Shown here in pieces: positions 6,880 through 10,764 of a DNA stretch of 10,764 nt. Position 1 is the stretch's first letter. Each line of letters starts with the position of its first letter. The stretch is from a bacterium. Its GTDB lineage: Bacteria; JAMCPX01. The notes below the pieces were generated by a model. It did not search any database and was not told the DNA's origin. It saw only the letters and a program-made list of their open reading frames with translations. A program made the position numbers and the translations under genes. The stretch spans positions 1 through 10,764 of the forward strand of contig JAKAHI010000015.1 in assembly GCA_021815065.1 (NCBI GenBank), written 5' to 3'.

Positions 6880-7434
6880 TCAGAACAGCAGGCCCAGAGT
6901 CAACTGCAGCGTTATGAGGCCTACGTAGGTTTTCTGGAGGATTATGCCTTCATATTCGATCACGGGACCGAAAAAAAAGGTGGATGTTGCCATGATATCC
7001 ACGCCGAGTCCTGCATGAAACCCAATTCCTGCATCATCGGCTGGCCGTGTGATGCCCGACGTCTGCGCCGGGGTACCTGAGAAATTCGCGTAGTCGAAAT
7101 TCAGTCCGCCGGTCAGATAGCCTTTTGATATGCCGTTGTTCAGGTATTGCTTCAGGGCAATGCCTGCATAAGCGAGGTTCATCGAGAGCTTATCATCAAG
7201 GGTATTGGTAAACCGGTTATATCCGAGGACAAAGCTTACGTTCGAATCATCCGACGTATCGTAGCCTATGCCTATATCTATTTTCGGCCCGTTGTTGAAA
7301 TTATAGGTTGAGTTCTTCGTAAAGAGAGTAAACCCGGGATTGAGGGTAAAAGATACTTGTCCCTGATCGGACATGGCAATCGCCGGCAGAAAAATACCCA
7401 AGCTTATCACAAGCAGCATAATGCGGTACTTCAT
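6880..7434 (-). CDS. Secreted beta-barrel-like outer-membrane protein, unknown function
   Basis: This 184-aa protein has a Sec signal peptide: a basic MKYR, a hydrophobic core to about residue 17, and likely cleavage after AIA at 20. The mature part is rich in alternating hydrophobic/polar and aromatic stretches typical of small OmpA/OmpX-like eight-stranded barrels (FTLNPGFTLFTK, IDIGIGYDTS, SFVLGYNRF, MNLAYAGIALKQYL, TFFFGPVIEYEG). It ends in LTLGLLF, whose terminal Phe fits a BAM recognition signal. I do not recognise a specific family member. The start is well supported by AAGGAGGT four to five bases upstream. The gene stands alone: it converges on radC (8 bp between stops) and diverges from the carbonic anhydrase gene. 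No terminator hairpin is visible between it and radC. Confidence 0.75.
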   Translation of the reverse strand: MKYRIMLLVISLGIFLPAIAMSDQGQVSFTLNPGFTLFTKNSTYNFNNGPKIDIGIGYDTSDDSNVSFVLGYNRFTNTLDDKLSMNLAYAGIALKQYLNNGISKGYLTGGLNFDYANFSGTPAQTSGITRPADDAGIGFHAGLGVDIMATSTFFFGPVIEYEGIILQKTYVGLITLQLTLGLLF

Positions 7435-7515
7435 TTGACCTCCTTGTACCTCGACTTTTAAAGAAGTTTACAATATAGATAAACTCATGATAGAGGCATA
7501 GTCAAGGGTGATTAT
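7435..7515. promoter_or_regulatory. Divergent promoter region between the barrel protein and the carbonic anhydrase operon
   Basis: This 81-bp AT-rich gap must hold promoters for both directions unless there is readthrough. Overlapping -10-like hexamers are present: TACAAT (7469-7474) reading right and TATATT (7477-7472) reading left. Neither has a good -35 at 16-18 bp. A weak ribosome site AAGGGTG precedes the plus-strand ATG at 7516, and a strong AAGGAGG precedes the minus-strand ATG at 7434. The promoter positions are suggestions only. Confidence 0.25.
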
Positions 7516-8034
7516 ATGAAACTGACTTACAATGGGAAAGTCCCGGAGATCCATGAAAGCGCTTATGTTGCCGGCAACGCGATTGTTCTCGGCGATGTCG
7601 TTATAGGTGCGGACAGCTCCGTGTGGTTCAATGCAGTTATACGGGGAGACGAGAATTATATAAGGATAGGCTCGAGAACGAACGTGCAGGATAACTGCGT
7701 TCTGCATGTAACGCATAAAACACACCCACTGTTCCTCGGTGATGATATAACGATAGGTCACGGTGCCGTGGTCCACGGATGCAGAATCAAAAATGTCTGT
7801 CTGATCGGTATAGGCGCGGTTGTACTGGACGGGGCAGTCGTCGGAGAGCAGTCCATTGTAGCTGCCGGCAGTGTCGTGAAGGAAGGCATGATTGTTCCTC
7901 CCCGCACGCTTGTCGCAGGGGTCCCGGCAGTTGTTAAGAGGGAACTGACCCAGGAGGACATCGATTACATCATGAGCCTGACCAACAACTATATCGAGAT
8001 CGCAAAAGCATATTCGGGACTGCCGGGCCAATAG
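7516..8034 (+). CDS. Gamma-class carbonic anhydrase family protein (left-handed beta-helix)
   Basis: This 172-aa hexapeptide-repeat protein resembles YrdA/CamH-type gamma carbonic anhydrases. The three expected zinc ligands are present: His64 (CVLHVTHKTHP), His82 (IGHGAV) and His87 (VVHGC), with the canonical five-residue gap between the last two. Other conserved active-site elements are the WFNAVIRGDENYIRIG segment (Arg43, Asp45) and NVQDN (Gln58, Asp59). It lacks the acidic proton-shuttle loop of Cam, as many CamH proteins do, and activity cannot be judged from sequence. The C-terminal helix follows the last coil from about residue 144. The expected reaction is CO2/bicarbonate interconversion in the cytoplasm. 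It is the first gene of the plus-strand run, 36 bp before the cNMP-fold gene. Confidence 0.9.
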   Translation: MKLTYNGKVPEIHESAYVAGNAIVLGDVVIGADSSVWFNAVIRGDENYIRIGSRTNVQDNCVLHVTHKTHPLFLGDDITIGHGAVVHGCRIKNVCLIGIGAVVLDGAVVGEQSIVAAGSVVKEGMIVPPRTLVAGVPAVVKRELTQEDIDYIMSLTNNYIEIAKAYSGLPGQ

Positions 8035-8070
8035 CTTGATAAATTTTAATACTGGAGTATTTATAGAGGT

Positions 8071-8517
8071 ATGAATACGGTAAAGGTTTTAAAAGAAACC
8101 GGTCTTTTCAAAGGTATAGACGAAAGGATCATAAACATCCTCGCCAATATATCGGAAACGGCAAGCGTACCGGCGGAAACGATCATATTTGCGGAAGGCA
8201 TGCAGTCGGACGCAATGTATATCATTGCATCCGGCACGGTGAATGTCATAAAAGATACCCGGGATAAGACTGAATCCGTGATAGGGGAGCTTTCGGCCGG
8301 CGATGTTATGGGGATATTGTCGCTGTTCCGGAACGGGGACAGATCCGTTACGGTAAAGGCCAGCGGACCCGTGGATCTCGTAACGATCACAAAAGAAAGT
8401 TTTGAAAAACTGGTAAACAACAATATACACGCGGCTTATCAGATATTATTAAGTATAACTCAGTATGTTGCCAATCTGCTCAATGCGCCCGAAGGGTTAA
8501 AGGAGATAATACCATGA
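8071..8517 (+). CDS. Stand-alone cyclic-nucleotide-binding-fold (CRP/cAMP-binding domain) protein
   Basis: This 148-aa protein consists almost entirely of a cNMP-binding beta-roll: LFKGIDERIINILANISE, then AETIIFAEGMQSDAMYIIASGTVNVI, then GELSAGDVMGILSLFRNGDRSVTVKA, followed by a C helix. No DNA-binding helix-turn-helix and no effector domain are attached. The phosphate-binding cassette keeps Arg91 (GDRSVTV). The position where ligand-binding members carry the ribose-contacting Glu (usually 'GE' then a hydrophobic-Ser/Ala pair) is Ile82 instead. Classical cAMP binding is therefore doubtful, and it may act as a protein-interaction module. AGAGGT sits very close to the ATG, and a second GGAG lies about 13 bases upstream. 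Its stop overlaps the LysM gene start as ATGA, suggesting translational coupling. Confidence 0.85.
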   Translation: MNTVKVLKETGLFKGIDERIINILANISETASVPAETIIFAEGMQSDAMYIIASGTVNVIKDTRDKTESVIGELSAGDVMGILSLFRNGDRSVTVKASGPVDLVTITKESFEKLVNNNIHAAYQILLSITQYVANLLNAPEGLKEIIP

Positions 8518-9491
8518 AAGGAAAAAGGATTTTTGTCATACTGTTCGTTGTTTTTGTTCTGCCATGCATCGTTTTATCCTCTGCATTTGCGCAGGGGTCC
8601 GATGCCGGTGGCGGAGTCATAGCACCACCGTCCGGGGGAGCTGAATCGATAGCGATCCCTCAACCGGAAAGTGTTGAGGCCGTACCGCTGCCGCCGCAAA
8701 ACGCAGGCACGCTTCAGACAGCCACGGGCATTGAGCAGCAGCAGCCATCATCAGCCCAGCCCCTGTTGACCGGGAGTACTCCGACGATGGAAGAACAGCC
8801 GCTGGCGCCAATGCCGGAAGGATCGGTCCCCGGTATACCCCCGGTGAACGGTACGGGTGAATCACCGGCAGCGGCGGCACCGCAGCCATTGTCACCTCCT
8901 CTGCCGTCTCTGGAACAACAGCCTCCGCCCGAACTGCCGCAGGCAGGTCAGCAGCCGTCTGCCGAGTTGCCTGCCGCGCCGCTGGCACCGGTGACAACCG
9001 AGACCACGGCACCGCCTGCGGAAGCCGCGCCTCCGGAGATGACTGCCCAGCCGTTTACCGGCGGGCAAATGCCCCCTGTTCAACAGGAAACGCTGCCTCA
9101 GGCTGCTCCGGAAACATTGCAGCCCGGGACGGAACAGATGCAGACCATACCGCCGGCCGCACCTCCTGCACCGCAGGAAACACCATCGGTAACATCGATG
9201 CCGGAACAGAATGTCCCGGCACCCGCAGCACAGGCCCCTGCGCCGGCTGAAACCGAGCGTGTGGCAAAACCGCCCCATATCGTTCCCGGCGAAGTGATGA
9301 GAGGTATGCCGGAATATGTAAATGTGAGAACAACCCACGTTGTAAGACCGGGCGAGGACCTCCACTGGCTGGCCGCTGTTTATTACGGTGATGCGAGGTT
9401 ATGGGATAAGATTTACGAGGCAAACAAAAAAGTGATAAAAGATCCGAACCATTTAGTGGTTGGAACAAGGCTTGTTATTCCGCCAAAATAG
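8514..9491 (+). CDS. Exported proline-rich LysM-domain protein
   Basis: This 325-aa protein starts with a Sec signal peptide (MKGKRIF, hydrophobic to about 24) and likely cleavage after AFA at 26. Residues 28-265 are a low-complexity linker dominated by Pro, Ala, Gln, Glu and Thr, with no predicted fold. Residues about 274-324 form a LysM-type domain (THVVRPGEDLHWLAAVYYGD ... LVVGTRLVIPPK), expected to bind peptidoglycan glycan chains. A periplasmic, wall-anchored protein with a long extended spacer is the simplest reading. A good AAAGGAG ribosome site precedes the ATG, nine bases away and inside the preceding gene. That gene overlaps by 4 bp, and guaB follows after 22 bp. A FimV-like or spore-coat-like role is possible, but I have no support for either. 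Confidence 0.88.
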   Translation: MKGKRIFVILFVVFVLPCIVLSSAFAQGSDAGGGVIAPPSGGAESIAIPQPESVEAVPLPPQNAGTLQTATGIEQQQPSSAQPLLTGSTPTMEEQPLAPMPEGSVPGIPPVNGTGESPAAAAPQPLSPPLPSLEQQPPPELPQAGQQPSAELPAAPLAPVTTETTAPPAEAAPPEMTAQPFTGGQMPPVQQETLPQAAPETLQPGTEQMQTIPPAAPPAPQETPSVTSMPEQNVPAPAAQAPAPAETERVAKPPHIVPGEVMRGMPEYVNVRTTHVVRPGEDLHWLAAVYYGDARLWDKIYEANKKVIKDPNHLVVGTRLVIPPK

Positions 9492-9513
9492 TTTCAAAGA
9501 AAGGAAACATATC

Positions 9514-10764
9514 ATGTCGATACATGCAGAAGGAAATCCTTCTATAACTGAAGGCTATACATTTGACGACCTCTTGCTTTTACCTTCGGAATCCAGGATC
9601 CTGCCGAGAGATGTTGTCATGGAGACCCGCTTTTCGAGGCATATACTGCTCCGCATTCCTCTGGTCAGCGCTGCTATGGATACGGTTACCGAGTCTGCGA
9701 CGGCAATCACCATGGCGCAGCAGGGAGGGATAGGGGTCATCCATAAAAATATGACCATTAAAAAACAGGCCGAAGAGGTAGCAAAGGTAAAGAAATACGA
9801 GAGCTATATCATAACGGACCCCGTGACCATGTCACCCGAGAGTAAACTAAGAGAGGGAGTTGCGTTTATGCGCAAAAACAATATATCGGGCCTGCCCATC
9901 GTCAAGAAAGGCAAGCTGGTCGGTATATTGACAAACAGGGACATGCGGTTCGAAGACAATCTGGACAAGCCCATCAGCCAGGTCATGACAAAGGGCAGGC
10001 TCATTACGGCACATGAAGATGTGACCCTCGAACAGGCAAAGAAGCTTTTGCACCAGCACAGGATAGAGAAGCTGCTCGTCGTAAACAGCCACGGGGAGTT
10101 GAAGGGGCTGATCACGGTGAAGGACATAGAAAAAACCATAAAGTTTCCCCTTGCCACCAAGGACAAGCTCGGGAGGTTAATGGTCGGTGCGGGCCTCGGC
10201 ATATCGGGCGATCGCGAGGAAAGGGCTTCGGCACTGGTAAAATGCGGCGCCGACTGCCTTGTGGTCGATACTGCACACGGTCATTCGAAAGGCGTGATCA
10301 ATTTTGTGAAAGAGCTGAGGCAGGAGTATCCGGACGTGGATATCATAGCAGGCAACGTTGCGACCGAAGAGGGTACCGCGGCATTGATAGAAGCAGGGGT
10401 GGACGCGGTTAAAATCGGGGTCGGCCCCGGTTCCATATGTACCACGAGGATCGTCGCGGGCATCGGTGTGCCGCAGTTGACCGCAATCATGAACGCATAC
10501 CGGGCATCGAGGGTAAACGACGTACCCATTATTGCTGACGGCGGTATCAAGTTTTCGGGAGATATTACCAAGGCACTCGCAGCAGGCGCAGATACCGTCA
10601 TGATCGGCAACCTTTTTGCCGGTACGGACGAAAGTCCCGGAGAGTTTGTTTTTCTCGGAGGAAGGACGTACAAAGTTTACCGGGGCATGGGTTCGATAGA
10701 GGCCATGAAGGCAGGGTCCAAGGACCGGTATGCGCAGGAGTATCTCGAGGATGAAACGAAATTC
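9514..10764 (+). CDS. guaB: Inosine-5'-monophosphate dehydrogenase (N-terminal 417 aa, truncated by window edge)
   Basis: The frame is open from the ATG at 9514 to the right edge (417 codons of an expected 485-490). GuaB oxidises IMP to XMP with NAD+, the committed step to GMP. Visible parts are the N-terminal barrel segment YTFDDLLLLPSESRILPRDV, IPLVSAAMDTVTES (48-61) and GGIGVIHKNM (71-80). Two CBS domains follow at about 98-210 (ITDPVTMSP, KGKLVGILTNRDMRF, GELKGLITVKDIEK). The NAD-site DTAHGHS lies at 252-258, the catalytic loop GVGPGSICTTRIVAGIG at 302-318 with Cys309, and the phosphate loop ADGGIKFSGD at 341-350. The active-site flap lies beyond the edge. AAGGA at 9501-9505 is the ribosome site. 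The 22-bp gap to the LysM gene suggests shared transcription. Confidence 0.97.
   Translation, partial: MSIHAEGNPSITEGYTFDDLLLLPSESRILPRDVVMETRFSRHILLRIPLVSAAMDTVTESATAITMAQQGGIGVIHKNMTIKKQAEEVAKVKKYESYIITDPVTMSPESKLREGVAFMRKNNISGLPIVKKGKLVGILTNRDMRFEDNLDKPISQVMTKGRLITAHEDVTLEQAKKLLHQHRIEKLLVVNSHGELKGLITVKDIEKTIKFPLATKDKLGRLMVGAGLGISGDREERASALVKCGADCLVVDTAHGHSKGVINFVKELRQEYPDVDIIAGNVATEEGTAALIEAGVDAVKIGVGPGSICTTRIVAGIGVPQLTAIMNAYRASRVNDVPIIADGGIKFSGDITKALAAGADTVMIGNLFAGTDESPGEFVFLGGRTYKVYRGMGSIEAMKAGSKDRYAQEYLEDETKF

Noticed and set aside
6860..6900. Bidirectional terminator between the convergent radC and barrel-protein genes
   Set aside because: I looked for a hairpin with flanking T/A runs and found none convincing in this stretch.
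7468..8031. 187-aa open frame antisense to the carbonic anhydrase gene
   Set aside because: It is fully covered by a gene with intact active-site residues, and its translation shows no recognisable domain.
8617..9468. Several Arg/Cys/Gly-rich or Pro/Ala-rich open frames antisense to the LysM gene
   Set aside because: They are by-products of the GC-rich Pro/Ala/Gln codons of the real gene, which has a signal peptide and a LysM domain.

Overview
This is a window of mostly conserved housekeeping genes, probably from a Gram-negative bacterium of moderate GC content. Two genes imply an outer membrane: an OPX-family polysaccharide export lipoprotein and a secreted beta-barrel-like protein. Non-enterobacterial gene neighbourhoods and the style of the proteins would fit a lineage such as Nitrospirota or a deltaproteobacterial-type phylum. 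That assignment is inference only; no rRNA or other taxonomic marker is present.

Layout. Minus strand, right to left from about 6105 to 1: comM (AAA+ helicase of natural transformation), a 240-bp gap holding a folded palindromic element, then a tight cluster purH - purD - polysaccharide export lipoprotein - Wzz-like chain-length protein (cut by the left edge). The last three genes are joined by 4-bp (ATGA) and 1-bp (TAATG) stop/start overlaps, so EPS/capsule export genes appear translationally coupled to the final steps of de novo IMP synthesis. comM and radC diverge across 43 bp. radC (plus) converges on a small secreted beta-barrel-like protein (minus) with 8 bp between stop codons.

That protein diverges, across 81 bp, from a plus-strand run to the right edge: gamma-class carbonic anhydrase, a stand-alone cyclic-nucleotide-binding-fold protein, an exported proline-rich LysM protein (4-bp overlap with its predecessor), and guaB (IMP dehydrogenase, cut by the right edge). 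Two purine modules therefore flank the region: purH/purD make IMP and guaB commits it to GMP.

Most genes are ordinary. The most interesting non-coding signal is the 108-bp element directly after the comM stop. It has a 12-bp outer inverted repeat enclosing two bulged hairpins, and on the comM-sense strand it is followed by a U-rich tail. It could be a MITE-like or IS-derived repeat, a large terminator, or a small structured RNA. I see no complete new defence or mobile system here.
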